Positions 32,718 through 41,769 of a stretch of 64,000 nt of DNA are shown here, piece after piece. Position numbers and translations under genes: made by a program. Source of the DNA: Pedobacter sp. ok626 (lineage in GTDB: Bacteria; Bacteroidota; Bacteroidia; Sphingobacteriales; Sphingobacteriaceae); the NCBI RefSeq assembly GCF_900100435.1, contig NZ_FNEX01000005.1, positions 310,001-374,000 of the forward strand, in the 5' to 3' direction. The first letter of the stretch is position 1; every line of letters begins with the position of its first letter. The notes below the pieces were generated by a model. It was not told the origin of the DNA, ran no database searches, and worked only from the letters and a program-made list of their open reading frames with translations.

Positions 32718-35633
32718 ATGAATAAGTACTTTGCGATAGGCATTATTTGTCTGGCCGCGTTGTTCAGCTTAAGAGCTAGTTTGATAAAAGATACACAATC
32801 ACGACGACTGGAAATCTTGCTCCTGGGTCATGACAGCCAACATCATAATTCCGAGAAATTTGCTGAAATCATTTCTCAGGAATTCTTTAAAAATGGAATT
32901 AATATTTCCTATACAACGAATGTAAATGATTTGAATACAGAAAACCTGTCTAAATACGACGGCCTAATGATCTATTCAAACCATGAGCAAATCACAGCGA
33001 CGCAGGAAAAGGCCCTTTTGGATTATGTGAAAGGCGGTAAAGGATTTATTCCTGTTCATTGTGCATCCTTTTGTTTCCAAAACTCTGCCGCTTATATTGA
33101 TATGGTAGGTGGACAATTTAAAACCCATAAAACAGGTGATTTTTCTGCAACAATTGTAGATGCCCAACATCCCGTTATGGAAGGCATAACGTCGTTTAGT
33201 ACCTGGGACGAAACTTATGTACACGATAAGATTGCCAAAGATATTCATGTACTTACGGAGAGAGTAGAAGGGGATCTTCATGAGCCTTATACCTGGGTTA
33301 AGAACTATGGTAAAGGCAAAGTATTTTATACCGCTTATGGCCATGACGAACGCAGCTGGAAAAATCCATCCTTCCTTAAATTACTGGAAAATGGAGTACT
33401 ATGGGCAGTAAATGATGAGGCAAAAAAGGAATGGGAAAAAATATCTAAACCTGCTCCGGAATACACGGATGCTAAACTTCCAAATTATGAAAAAAGACCT
33501 GGTGGCTTTAAATTACAGGCAGCCCTGAATCCTGCGGAATCTCAATTGATGACCCAGGTCCCGGTCGACTTTAAGTTAGAGTTATTTGCTTCGGAGCCTG
33601 ATATATTGAAACCAATTGCCATGGCTTGGGACGAGCGTGGTAGGTTATGGATCGTAGAGACAGTTGACTATCCGAATACCGTTAGAGATGTTAAGGGCGA
33701 AGGGCATGATAGGATCAAAATTTGCGAGGATACAGATGGAGATGGCAAGGCTGATAAATTTACCATTTTTGCAGACAAGTTAAATATCCCGACTGGTATT
33801 GTTTTCGCTAAGGGAGGCGTCATTGTTGCTCAGGCACCTGATTTCATTTTCCTGAAAGATACGGATGGGGACGACAAGGCTGATATCAGGGAAACGATTA
33901 TAAGTGGGTGGGGTACATTTGATACTCATGCCGGTCCTTCAAGTCTGCATTATGGATTTGATAATAAAATCTGGGGTACAGTAGGCTACTCAGGGTATAA
34001 TGGAACCGTTGGCGGTAAAGCAACAAAATTTGGTCAGGGAGCCTTCCGTTTTGATAGTGACGGAAAAAACCTAGAGTATCTGGGTGGTACCAGTAACAAC
34101 ACCTGGGGATTGGGATTCTCTGAAAACAATGATGTATTCCTCTCTACAGCAAACAATACCCATAGTGCTTTTTTAGGTATTCCGAGCACTTACCTTAATA
34201 AAATTGGTGCTCCGGTTAACGAGGCAATTGATAAGATAGATGGGCACTATGCTATGCATGTTGTGACCAAAAACCTACGTCAGGTAGATGTTTTCAACGG
34301 ATTTACCGCTGCGGCAGGACATAACCTCTATACAGCCAGAAACTTTCCTAAAGCTTACTGGAACCGGATTGCTTTCGTGAATGAACCAACCGGACGTGTT
34401 GTACACCAGGCAATACTGGAACCTTCGGGATCAGGATTTAAAGAAAAGGACGGCTGGAACCTGGTAGCTAGTGCAGATGAATGGTTTGGCCCTGTGCAAA
34501 CTGAGGTTGGTCCCGATGGCGCTGTTTGGGTTCTTGATTGGTACAACTTCATTATCCAGCATAATCCAACTCCTCCCGGTTTTGAAAATGGTAAAGGAAA
34601 TGCTTACGTCAATCCACTGAGAGATCGCGTACATGGACGAATCTACAAAGTAGTGTATAAGAAGGCCAAGCCGTCGTCAATAAAATCGCTTGACAAAAAT
34701 GATTCGAAATCCCTATTGAATGGTTTGCAAAGCGATAATTTATTCTGGCGTATGACTGCGCAAAGGTTGATTGTTGAGAAAGGTGATAAAACGTTGGCTC
34801 CAGATCTGTACAAAATGATTGGAGATGCTAAAGTAGACGAATTGGGTATTAATGCGCCAGCTATACATGCCTTATGGACATTATATGGCTTGGGTATGTA
34901 TGCCACATCTGAAGCTTTTCTAGTTGCAGTACATGCCTTACATCATCCTTCCGCGGGAGTTCGAAAAGCAGCATTACAGGTACTCCCTAACAATTCTGCT
35001 ACGCTGGCTGCGATTCACGGAGCAGGCCTGTTAAAGGATAGAAATCTAAATACACGTCTGGCTGCATTTTTAAGAATTGCTGATCTGCCATTATCGCCAT
35101 CACTTGCAAACGAGCTGATCGCTGCACAAAAGGATTCAATAAACAATGGCGATAGATGGATTAAAGAAGCGCTTAAAATTACAATTTCAAAACATGTTAA
35201 AGCTATTAATGCGTCCAAAATACCAATTGCAAAACCTGTAGTTAAAGCGAAAGCAGATCAGGTAGTCATCATAAAACCTATTGTAAATGCAATGAAGTTT
35301 GATAAAAAAAACTTTACTGTAAAAGCCGGGACGACGGTTGAGCTGGTGTTCGATAATATTGATTTTATGCAGCACAATTTGCTCATCCTTAAAAAAGGAA
35401 GCATGGACAAAGTAGGTGCAGCCGCAGATAAAATGGCACAGGACCCTAAAGGTGCAGCAATGCAATATGTACCTAAAATGCCTGAAGTATTGTTTTACAC
35501 ACCATTGGTAAATCCGGAAGCGAAGTTCAAATTGAGGTTTAAAGTGCCGGATGTACTGGGCGATTACCCATATATCTGCTCCTTTCCGGGGCACTGGAGA
35601 ATTATGAATGGCGTAATGAAAGTAATAAAATAA
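32718..35633 (+). CDS. Exported ThuA / beta-propeller dehydrogenase-like / HEAT-like / azurin-like cupredoxin fusion
   Basis: The 971-residue secreted protein has four parts. Residues 30-230 are a ThuA-like domain (LEILLLGHDSQHHN, FIPVHCASF, a WDETYVH segment). Residues about 285-655 form a propeller like those of PVC-type membrane-bound dehydrogenases, with two calcium-type DTDGDGKAD and DTDGDDKAD motifs. Residues about 665-855 are helical HEAT-like repeats. Residues about 870-971 are a cupredoxin with the full type-1 copper set: H886, C954, H959 and M963, where C-x4-H-x3-M equals azurin. It probably oxidises a sugar in the periplasm and passes electrons through copper. No CxxCH haem motif is present, unlike many relatives. 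It leads an operon with an importer and two sugar enzymes. Confidence 0.8.
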   Translation: MNKYFAIGIICLAALFSLRASLIKDTQSRRLEILLLGHDSQHHNSEKFAEIISQEFFKNGINISYTTNVNDLNTENLSKYDGLMIYSNHEQITATQEKALLDYVKGGKGFIPVHCASFCFQNSAAYIDMVGGQFKTHKTGDFSATIVDAQHPVMEGITSFSTWDETYVHDKIAKDIHVLTERVEGDLHEPYTWVKNYGKGKVFYTAYGHDERSWKNPSFLKLLENGVLWAVNDEAKKEWEKISKPAPEYTDAKLPNYEKRPGGFKLQAALNPAESQLMTQVPVDFKLELFASEPDILKPIAMAWDERGRLWIVETVDYPNTVRDVKGEGHDRIKICEDTDGDGKADKFTIFADKLNIPTGIVFAKGGVIVAQAPDFIFLKDTDGDDKADIRETIISGWGTFDTHAGPSSLHYGFDNKIWGTVGYSGYNGTVGGKATKFGQGAFRFDSDGKNLEYLGGTSNNTWGLGFSENNDVFLSTANNTHSAFLGIPSTYLNKIGAPVNEAIDKIDGHYAMHVVTKNLRQVDVFNGFTAAAGHNLYTARNFPKAYWNRIAFVNEPTGRVVHQAILEPSGSGFKEKDGWNLVASADEWFGPVQTEVGPDGAVWVLDWYNFIIQHNPTPPGFENGKGNAYVNPLRDRVHGRIYKVVYKKAKPSSIKSLDKNDSKSLLNGLQSDNLFWRMTAQRLIVEKGDKTLAPDLYKMIGDAKVDELGINAPAIHALWTLYGLGMYATSEAFLVAVHALHHPSAGVRKAALQVLPNNSATLAAIHGAGLLKDRNLNTRLAAFLRIADLPLSPSLANELIAAQKDSINNGDRWIKEALKITISKHVKAINASKIPIAKPVVKAKADQVVIIKPIVNAMKFDKKNFTVKAGTTVELVFDNIDFMQHNLLILKKGSMDKVGAAADKMAQDPKGAAMQYVPKMPEVLFYTPLVNPEAKFKLRFKVPDVLGDYPYICSFPGHWRIMNGVMKVIK

Positions 35634-35659
35634 CCAAAATATAACCTAACCAACTCACC

Positions 35660-37204
35660 ATGTCAAAAGTTAGTTATGAAAGTACAGGAAATCAGCCTGT
35701 TCCGGATATGAAACTCTTTTATGTATGTTTTATATCATTGGTCACCACTGCATTTGGATTTATCCTGAGAGCATTGATTTTACCTCAATGGGGTATCGAC
35801 TTCAATTTAACCCAAACTCAGCTAGGGGAAATAGCCGGGGTGGGTTTGTGGCCTTTTGCCATCAGTATCGTGCTTTTTAGTTTAGTCATAGATAAAATAG
35901 GCTATAAAACTGCCATGATATTTGCTGTGGTATGTCATATATCCTCAGCATTTCTGACCATATTTGCTAATGGATACTGGATGTTGTATCTGGGCTCTTT
36001 CATTGTGGCAATTGGTAATGGTACTGTTGAAGCGGTAGCCAATCCGGTAGTGGCTACCATGTTTCCCAAACAAAAGATCAAATGGCTTAGCATCCTTCAC
36101 GCAGGATGGGCAGGTGGCTTAGTCTTGGGAGGTGTAATGGCATTGACTTTAGGTGTTGAAACTAGATGGGAATACAAAATTGCCCTGATCTTAATCCCGA
36201 CACTCATCTATGGTATAATGACACTTGGCCGTAAGTTTCCTTTAAATGAGAGGGTTCAGGCTGGCGTGTCTTATAAAGAGATGCTTCAGGAAGTAGGGGC
36301 AGGTGGAGCACTGATTATTGTCGCACTGATTATCTTTCAACTTGGTGCCGTATTCGGTTGGTCTATTCCTACCAATGTAATAATTACCCTGTTGATTACG
36401 GGAGGATTTTGGTATTACACCAGAAGCTTCGGCCGTCCTTTGTTTATCATTCTACTGTTGGTGATGATTCCACTGGCTACTACAGAATTGGGTACAGATA
36501 GTTGGATTACTGATCTGATGACTCCGGAAATGACCAAAATCGGACTTCAAGCTGGTTGGGTACTCGTCTATACCTCAGCAATCATGTTTGTATTGAGGTT
36601 TTTTGCCGGTCCACTCGTCCATAAAATTTCCTCATTGGGCTTGTTGTCATTATGCTCCGGAGTTGCTGTAATTGGCTTATATATGCTTTCTGCATCTACA
36701 GGAATTATGATACTCATAGCTGCAACCATTTATGGATTAGCTAAATCTTTCTTTTGGCCTACCATGTTGGGACTCGTTTCAGAACAATTTCCTAAAGGGG
36801 GGGCGCTGACCTTAAATATTACCGGTGGACTAGGAATGATTGCAGCAGGCGTAATCGGTGCAGGAATTCTTGGTTTTATCCAGGATAAATCTGTAGATCG
36901 GAAAATTGCACAATATGATGTCGTAAACAACACGGTTATCCATAATACCTATGTAACAGAAAAGAAAACCAGTTTATTTGGCGACTACGAAGGGTTGGAC
37001 CAAACTAAGCTTTCAGGAGCAAGTCCTGAAGATCAGCACACTGTAACTGCCATACGTGATGGCGCAAAGAAAGAAGCCCTTCGCTACATTGTCATCTTTC
37101 CGTTAATCATGTTAGGTAGCTATCTTTTGTTGATGCTGTATTTTAGGTCAAAAGGAGGATATAAGGTTGTTCTATTAGAAAATCGAACGACACAGGAGAA
37201 TTAA
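35660..37204 (+). CDS. Major facilitator superfamily transporter
   Basis: The 514-residue inner-membrane protein has about 12 transmembrane segments and no signal peptide. An LVIDKIGYKTAM stretch fits the conserved loop between helices 2 and 3 of MFS proteins. A hydrophilic insertion of about 60 residues (roughly 415-475, rich in Lys, Asp and Thr) lies before the last helices. It starts 26 bases after the ThuA-fusion gene and ends 2 bases before the epimerase gene. It likely imports the sugar or oxidised sugar made by the first protein. Substrate cannot be read from sequence. Confidence 0.87.
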   Translation: MSKVSYESTGNQPVPDMKLFYVCFISLVTTAFGFILRALILPQWGIDFNLTQTQLGEIAGVGLWPFAISIVLFSLVIDKIGYKTAMIFAVVCHISSAFLTIFANGYWMLYLGSFIVAIGNGTVEAVANPVVATMFPKQKIKWLSILHAGWAGGLVLGGVMALTLGVETRWEYKIALILIPTLIYGIMTLGRKFPLNERVQAGVSYKEMLQEVGAGGALIIVALIIFQLGAVFGWSIPTNVIITLLITGGFWYYTRSFGRPLFIILLLVMIPLATTELGTDSWITDLMTPEMTKIGLQAGWVLVYTSAIMFVLRFFAGPLVHKISSLGLLSLCSGVAVIGLYMLSASTGIMILIAATIYGLAKSFFWPTMLGLVSEQFPKGGALTLNITGGLGMIAAGVIGAGILGFIQDKSVDRKIAQYDVVNNTVIHNTYVTEKKTSLFGDYEGLDQTKLSGASPEDQHTVTAIRDGAKKEALRYIVIFPLIMLGSYLLLMLYFRSKGGYKVVLLENRTTQEN

Positions 37205-37206
37205 GT

Positions 37207-38070
37207 ATGTCAATAAATATAAAATATGGAGCAAGTACCTGGTTGTGGACTTCTCCATTCCAGACCTCGTCTGTCGAAGAACTATTTTCTAAAATTTCGG
37301 CGCTCGGATTTGATGCGGTAGAGATTGCGGTCGAAGATCCATCCCTTATTGACGTAGAGACGGTACGTTTATCGCTTCAAAAATATAAGTTAAAGGCAGT
37401 TGTTTGTGGTGCTTTTAGTACTGCTCGTGATCTGACCAGTGAAGATTCTGATGTCCAGCGAAACTGCCTTAAGTACATTGAAACCTGCCTGGATTTATGC
37501 GTCTCCTGGGGTGTTTCCATTTTCGCTGGACCAATGTATTCTGCCGTAGGGAAAGCCAGGATGGTGCCGCCGGAACAACGAGAAAGGGAATGGAAGCTAG
37601 CAGTTGCTAACCTCCAAATTGCATCTGAAATGGCCGAGCGTAGGGGAGTATACCTTGCCATAGAACCGCTTAACCGATTTGAGTCGGATCTGGTAAACAC
37701 TGCCGAAGATGTAGTGCGCCTGGTAAAGGATATTAACCATCCTTCCGCTGGAATATTGCTTGACGGATTTCACATGGCCATAGAGGAAAGGAATATAGAA
37801 AGTGCGATTAGGTTGGCTGGTGATCAGCTGTTGCACTTGCAGGTCTCTGAGAATTACAGGGGATCACCTGGAACAGGGCAAACACCATGGGATGCCTATA
37901 GGGCGGGACTAGAAGCTATAAACTACCAGGGCATAGTCTCGATAGAAAGTTTTACGCCAGCTAATCAGGATTTAGCAGCAGCCGTATGTATCTGGCGTCC
38001 ATTTGCTAATAGTCAGGATGATTTTGCCAGAGAAGGACTTGAATTTTTAAAATCACATTTCAATAAATAA
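37207..38070 (+). CDS. Sugar phosphate isomerase/epimerase (TIM barrel) with altered metal site
   Basis: This 287-residue cytoplasmic enzyme is of the xylose-isomerase-like TIM-barrel family, close in layout to D-tagatose/D-psicose 3-epimerases. Taking E153 (AIEPLNRFE) as first ligand, D186 is at +33 and E247 at +94, exactly the spacings of the epimerase metal ligands. The fourth position at +59, normally histidine, is Q212 in HLQVSENYRG. E159, H189 and R218 at substrate-binding positions are kept. So three of four metal ligands remain and one is replaced by Gln. Its stop overlaps the next start by one base. Expected role: isomerisation of an imported (keto-)sugar. Confidence 0.87.
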   Translation: MSINIKYGASTWLWTSPFQTSSVEELFSKISALGFDAVEIAVEDPSLIDVETVRLSLQKYKLKAVVCGAFSTARDLTSEDSDVQRNCLKYIETCLDLCVSWGVSIFAGPMYSAVGKARMVPPEQREREWKLAVANLQIASEMAERRGVYLAIEPLNRFESDLVNTAEDVVRLVKDINHPSAGILLDGFHMAIEERNIESAIRLAGDQLLHLQVSENYRGSPGTGQTPWDAYRAGLEAINYQGIVSIESFTPANQDLAAAVCIWRPFANSQDDFAREGLEFLKSHFNK

Positions 38071-39179
38071 TGGAGCAAAGAAAAATAAATATTGCCATAG
38101 TAGGCCTCGGTTTCGGTGCGGAGTTCATACCGATTTATCAGAAACATCCCAACGCTAACATGTATGCCATTTGTCAAAGAGACATTGAGAAACTAAACAA
38201 TATTGGGGATGCCTTTGGAATTGCTAAAAGGTATACCGACTATGATGAACTACTGAAAGATCCTGATATAGATGCGGTACATATCAATACGCCAATTCAA
38301 AATCATGCTGAGCAGTCGTTGAAAGCACTTAGAGCTGGTAAACATGTAGCCTGTACTGTTCCTATGGCCACAACTATAGAAGAGTGCAGACAAATTGTAG
38401 CAGCGGTTCAAGAAACCGGACTAACATATATGATGATGGAAACGGTGATTTACAGTCGCGAATTTTTATTTGTAAAGGAGCTTTACGAAAGTGGTGAGCT
38501 AGGCAAACTACAATTTTTACGGGCTTCACACCAGCAGGAAATGGCTGGGTGGCCAGGGTATTGGGAAGGTTTGCCTCCAATGCATTATGCTACACACTGT
38601 GTTGCCCCTGTTCTGGCACTAGCCAAAGCCGATGCCGAATATGTATCTTGCTTTGGTTCAGGAACAATTGATGCACATCTGATCCCTAAATATGGATCTC
38701 CTTTTGCTGTAGAAAGCTGTCATATTAAGTTTAAAGACTCAGATCTGGCAGCGGAAGTAACCAGGTCATTGTTCAATACTGCAAGACAATACAGGGAGAG
38801 TTTTGATGTTTATGCGTCGAAAAAGAGCTTCGAATGGACGCTGATAGAGCACGAGCATTCTGTGATCCATACTGGTGAAACCCCTGAAAAAGTAACTATC
38901 CCTGATTATGCACATTTGCTTCCAGAAGGGATCCAACACTTTACTACCGGTGGTGTATATGATGGAGATGACAATCAGCACTTGTCATTTATTCAGGGAT
39001 CCGGGCACGGAGGATCTCATCCTCACCTGGTGCATGAGTTTATCTCGGCATTGACACAGGAGCGTGCACCTTTCCCAGATGCCAGGCAGTCGGCAAATAT
39101 TACCTGTGTAGGTATACTTGCTCACGAAAGTGCGATGGAAGGCGGTATTAAAATAAAACTCCCAGACTTCACATTGTGA
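38070..39179 (+). CDS. Gfo/Idh/MocA-family oxidoreductase lacking the EKP motif
   Basis: This 369-residue protein has an N-terminal Rossmann fold (IAIVGLGFGAEF, then a YTDYDELLKDPDIDAVHI stretch) and a C-terminal alpha/beta sheet domain with the family histidine in HYATHCVAP. In this family the Rossmann domain normally ends in EKP, whose lysine contacts NAD and substrate. Here residues 96-98 are TVP (in HVACTVPMATT). NAD(P) binding is still likely, but catalysis must differ or be lost, unless a subfamily uses another base. It is translationally coupled to the epimerase gene (1-base overlap) and ends the sugar-oxidation operon. Confidence 0.87.
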   Translation: MEQRKINIAIVGLGFGAEFIPIYQKHPNANMYAICQRDIEKLNNIGDAFGIAKRYTDYDELLKDPDIDAVHINTPIQNHAEQSLKALRAGKHVACTVPMATTIEECRQIVAAVQETGLTYMMMETVIYSREFLFVKELYESGELGKLQFLRASHQQEMAGWPGYWEGLPPMHYATHCVAPVLALAKADAEYVSCFGSGTIDAHLIPKYGSPFAVESCHIKFKDSDLAAEVTRSLFNTARQYRESFDVYASKKSFEWTLIEHEHSVIHTGETPEKVTIPDYAHLLPEGIQHFTTGGVYDGDDNQHLSFIQGSGHGGSHPHLVHEFISALTQERAPFPDARQSANITCVGILAHESAMEGGIKIKLPDFTL

Positions 39180-39351
39180 AGTACCCCGATACATGATGGC
39201 ACCATCCTTGCATGTAATGATCAGGGAGTTGCCTTCACCAGTCATCTCCCCTAAAATGAACATCAAGAGCCCGTAACAATTAATCACTCCTTTTAACAAG
39301 AGATTAATTAAGCCAGCGCAAATTATTTTCACGGTGATTAGGAAATGTAAT

Positions 39352-41031
39352 ATGTTAACGCTAGAAAATGTAACATCTGTTTTTAGATCTTCACCAAATG
39401 GTTATATGGTGCTGTTACCCAACAAGCCTTATTTTACAATTGCAGCTGTAAACAAGCCCTTTCTCGATGTACTAAAGGCTAATCGTGCCGATCTCATTGG
39501 AAAAGGGATTTTTGAAACCATTTACCATAGGCCATCCATTTGGGGACCAAAGGGAATGAAAAGCCTCAAAAATGCATTGGAACATACAATGTCATCCAAG
39601 AAAGCCTCCAATTATAACGTTGCAGACTGGGAAATTAATACCTTTCCATTGTTGGATGAAGAAGAAAAGATAAAATTTATTGTTCACAATTTAATGGATA
39701 GCACTCCAGCAATAACTGATTACCACTATAGGATATCGGACATTCTGGAGAGTATTACGGATGGCTTTATCGCGCTGGATAGAGAATGGATGGTGACTTA
39801 TTGGAATAAGGAGGCAGAGCGACTATTACTCATGCCGCGAGAGTACATGATAGGAAAAAATATCTGGGAGGTGTATGAGGATGCCATACCAACAAAGTTT
39901 TATTCCGAGTATCACCGGGCAGTTGATAAAAATATTTCAGTAAGGTTTGAAGAATATTTTTCTCGCTTAAATATTTGGATTGAGGTATCTGCATTTCCTT
40001 CTGATGAAGGTTTGTCGCTTTATTTTAGAGATATCACGGAAAGAAAACATGGAGAAGAACAGCTGCAGCGGGAAAAAGAAAAATATCTGGAACTGTTTAA
40101 TTTAAGCCCCTTGCCCCAATGGGTGTTTGATATGGAAACCCTTCAGTTTTTAGATGTGAATAATGCCGCTGTTAAGCACTATGGTTATAGTAAAGACGAA
40201 TTTCTTGAGATGACCATAAAAGACATCAGGCCGGCAACAGATGTTAAAGAGTTAGATGAAATACTAAAAGAGACGTTTCAGGCGGGGATATTCCCGGCGA
40301 GAATGGTAAGGCATCAAAAAAAATCCGGAGAACTCATGCATGTTTGTATAGAGGCCAACGCAGTAACTTTTGAAGGGAAGGCTGCTATGCTGGTACTGGC
40401 AATTGATTACACAGAAAAATTGAAATCTGAACATGCCCTGGCCGCAAGTGAGCAACGGTTTAAAGCACTCGTGCAGGATGGATCTGATTTAGTAGCTATA
40501 CTTGATCCTGCCGGCAATTATAAATATGTTAGCCCTACCTCGAAATCTATTTTAGGAATAGATCCTGAACAGCTTATAGGAAAAAATGTATTTGACTTTA
40601 TTCATAAAGATGATAAAGAAAAGGTCATTGCTGACTTTGCTTTGCTGAACGAACAAAAGAGGGTTAAAATTATGCCTTTCCGTTTCAAAGCTCTTAATGA
40701 TCAATACCATTGGATAGAGACCATCATTACAGACTTGACAGAAGATCCGGTTGTTGCTGGTATCGTCGCCAATTCAAGAGATGTAACCCAGCGAATGGAA
40801 GAAGAACTCAAAACCCAGGATGGTATCGACCGTTTGAGGGAAATTGCCTGGATGCAGGCGCATGAAGTCAGGGCCCCTTTAGCCTGTGTGATGGGATTAT
40901 CCAAAATTCTGTTGGATAATAATGAAGACGAGGGTTCTAAGAGGGAATCTTTGGAGCGTCTTATACGTTCGGCCGGAGAGTTGGATTCCATTGTCAGGGA
41001 AATCATAAAGAAAGCGGAAGATTTAAGTTGA
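39352..41031 (+). CDS. Multi-PAS sensor protein ending after a HisKA-type dimerisation domain
   Basis: The product has 559 residues from the ATG at 39352 (a GTG six codons upstream is possible). It has no membrane segment. About four PAS domains follow one another (near 1-110, 120-240, 245-360 and 365-480), with ITERK and VTQRM-type ends. A phospho-acceptor helix pair follows with H504 in QAHEVRAPLA. The protein stops 55 residues later, and no ATP-binding domain with N, G1 or G2 boxes follows in any nearby frame. It may be phosphorylated by another kinase or serve as a phospho-relay or scaffold. It lies 81 bases before the locus C sigma gene on the same strand. Confidence 0.82.
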   Translation: MLTLENVTSVFRSSPNGYMVLLPNKPYFTIAAVNKPFLDVLKANRADLIGKGIFETIYHRPSIWGPKGMKSLKNALEHTMSSKKASNYNVADWEINTFPLLDEEEKIKFIVHNLMDSTPAITDYHYRISDILESITDGFIALDREWMVTYWNKEAERLLLMPREYMIGKNIWEVYEDAIPTKFYSEYHRAVDKNISVRFEEYFSRLNIWIEVSAFPSDEGLSLYFRDITERKHGEEQLQREKEKYLELFNLSPLPQWVFDMETLQFLDVNNAAVKHYGYSKDEFLEMTIKDIRPATDVKELDEILKETFQAGIFPARMVRHQKKSGELMHVCIEANAVTFEGKAAMLVLAIDYTEKLKSEHALAASEQRFKALVQDGSDLVAILDPAGNYKYVSPTSKSILGIDPEQLIGKNVFDFIHKDDKEKVIADFALLNEQKRVKIMPFRFKALNDQYHWIETIITDLTEDPVVAGIVANSRDVTQRMEEELKTQDGIDRLREIAWMQAHEVRAPLACVMGLSKILLDNNEDEGSKRESLERLIRSAGELDSIVREIIKKAEDLS

Positions 41032-41112
41032 ACCATTTTACTCCCTATTTCTCTTTTTATTAATAATTGGTTAATCTTGTATTATAAATCTTCTTACATA
41101 GGTAAAGATATC

Positions 41113-41700
41113 ATGATTAGCTACGACTCACTTTCTGAACAAGAACTTGTGGTTCTTTTAAGGGCTCATGATCATGCTGCGTTTACTGAAATTTATAAAC
41201 GATTCTGGGATAAGATTTATGTGGTGGCTTGCCATCGTCTGGATAATGAATTGGAGGCTGAGGAGGTGGTTCAGGATGTTTTTTTCAGTGTATGGAAAAG
41301 AAAGGAAAGTTTGGAAATACAACATAGCCTTAATACTTACCTAAGCGCAGCGGTAAAATACCAAATCATCAACAGACAAACGCGGCAGTACAGAAAAGCG
41401 GCAGAAATTTCCGCCCATGTGTATGCCATATCTTCCGAAGAGGGGGTAGATAGCACCCAGTTATGGTTCTCTGAAAAAGAATTGAAACAACAACTCGATC
41501 ATCATATCGACAAATTGCCGGAAAAATGCCGAATCATTTTTAAAATGAGTAGGAAATCGTATAAAAGCAATGCTGAAATCGCTAAAGAATTGGGCGTTTC
41601 TGAGAAAAATGTAGAAGCTCATATCACAAGGGCTATAAATACCTTGAAAAATAAGCTTGAAATAGGTATCCCACTGATTTTATATCTATTAAAAAAATAA
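41113..41700 (+). CDS. ECF RNA polymerase sigma factor, FecI type (locus C)
   Basis: The product has 195 residues from the ATG at 41113; a TTG at 41077 is in frame but less likely. Region 2 carries FTEIYKRFWDKIYVVA and EVVQDVFFSVWKRK, and region 4 carries YKSNAEIAKELGVSEKNVEAHI. It should activate the locus C operon when its FecR partner, 69 bases downstream, responds to the SusC. Confidence 0.93.
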   Translation: MISYDSLSEQELVVLLRAHDHAAFTEIYKRFWDKIYVVACHRLDNELEAEEVVQDVFFSVWKRKESLEIQHSLNTYLSAAVKYQIINRQTRQYRKAAEISAHVYAISSEEGVDSTQLWFSEKELKQQLDHHIDKLPEKCRIIFKMSRKSYKSNAEIAKELGVSEKNVEAHITRAINTLKNKLEIGIPLILYLLKK

Positions 41701-41769
41701 TTACATTTTTTTTAATAGAAATGTAGGGGGAAGTCTTTTTGTTGTGACTATATAGTAAATGTCATAACT

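Noticed and set aside
39278..39309. AATTAATC/GATTAATT inverted repeat as a terminator of the ThuA operon
   Set aside because: The stem is only A/T-rich apart from one pair, the loop is 16 bases and no T-run follows.
38985..39332. Possible minus-strand gene of 115 codons across the Gfo/Idh 3' end and the following gap
   Set aside because: Most of it is antisense to the oxidoreductase, and it has no recognisable domain or promoter.
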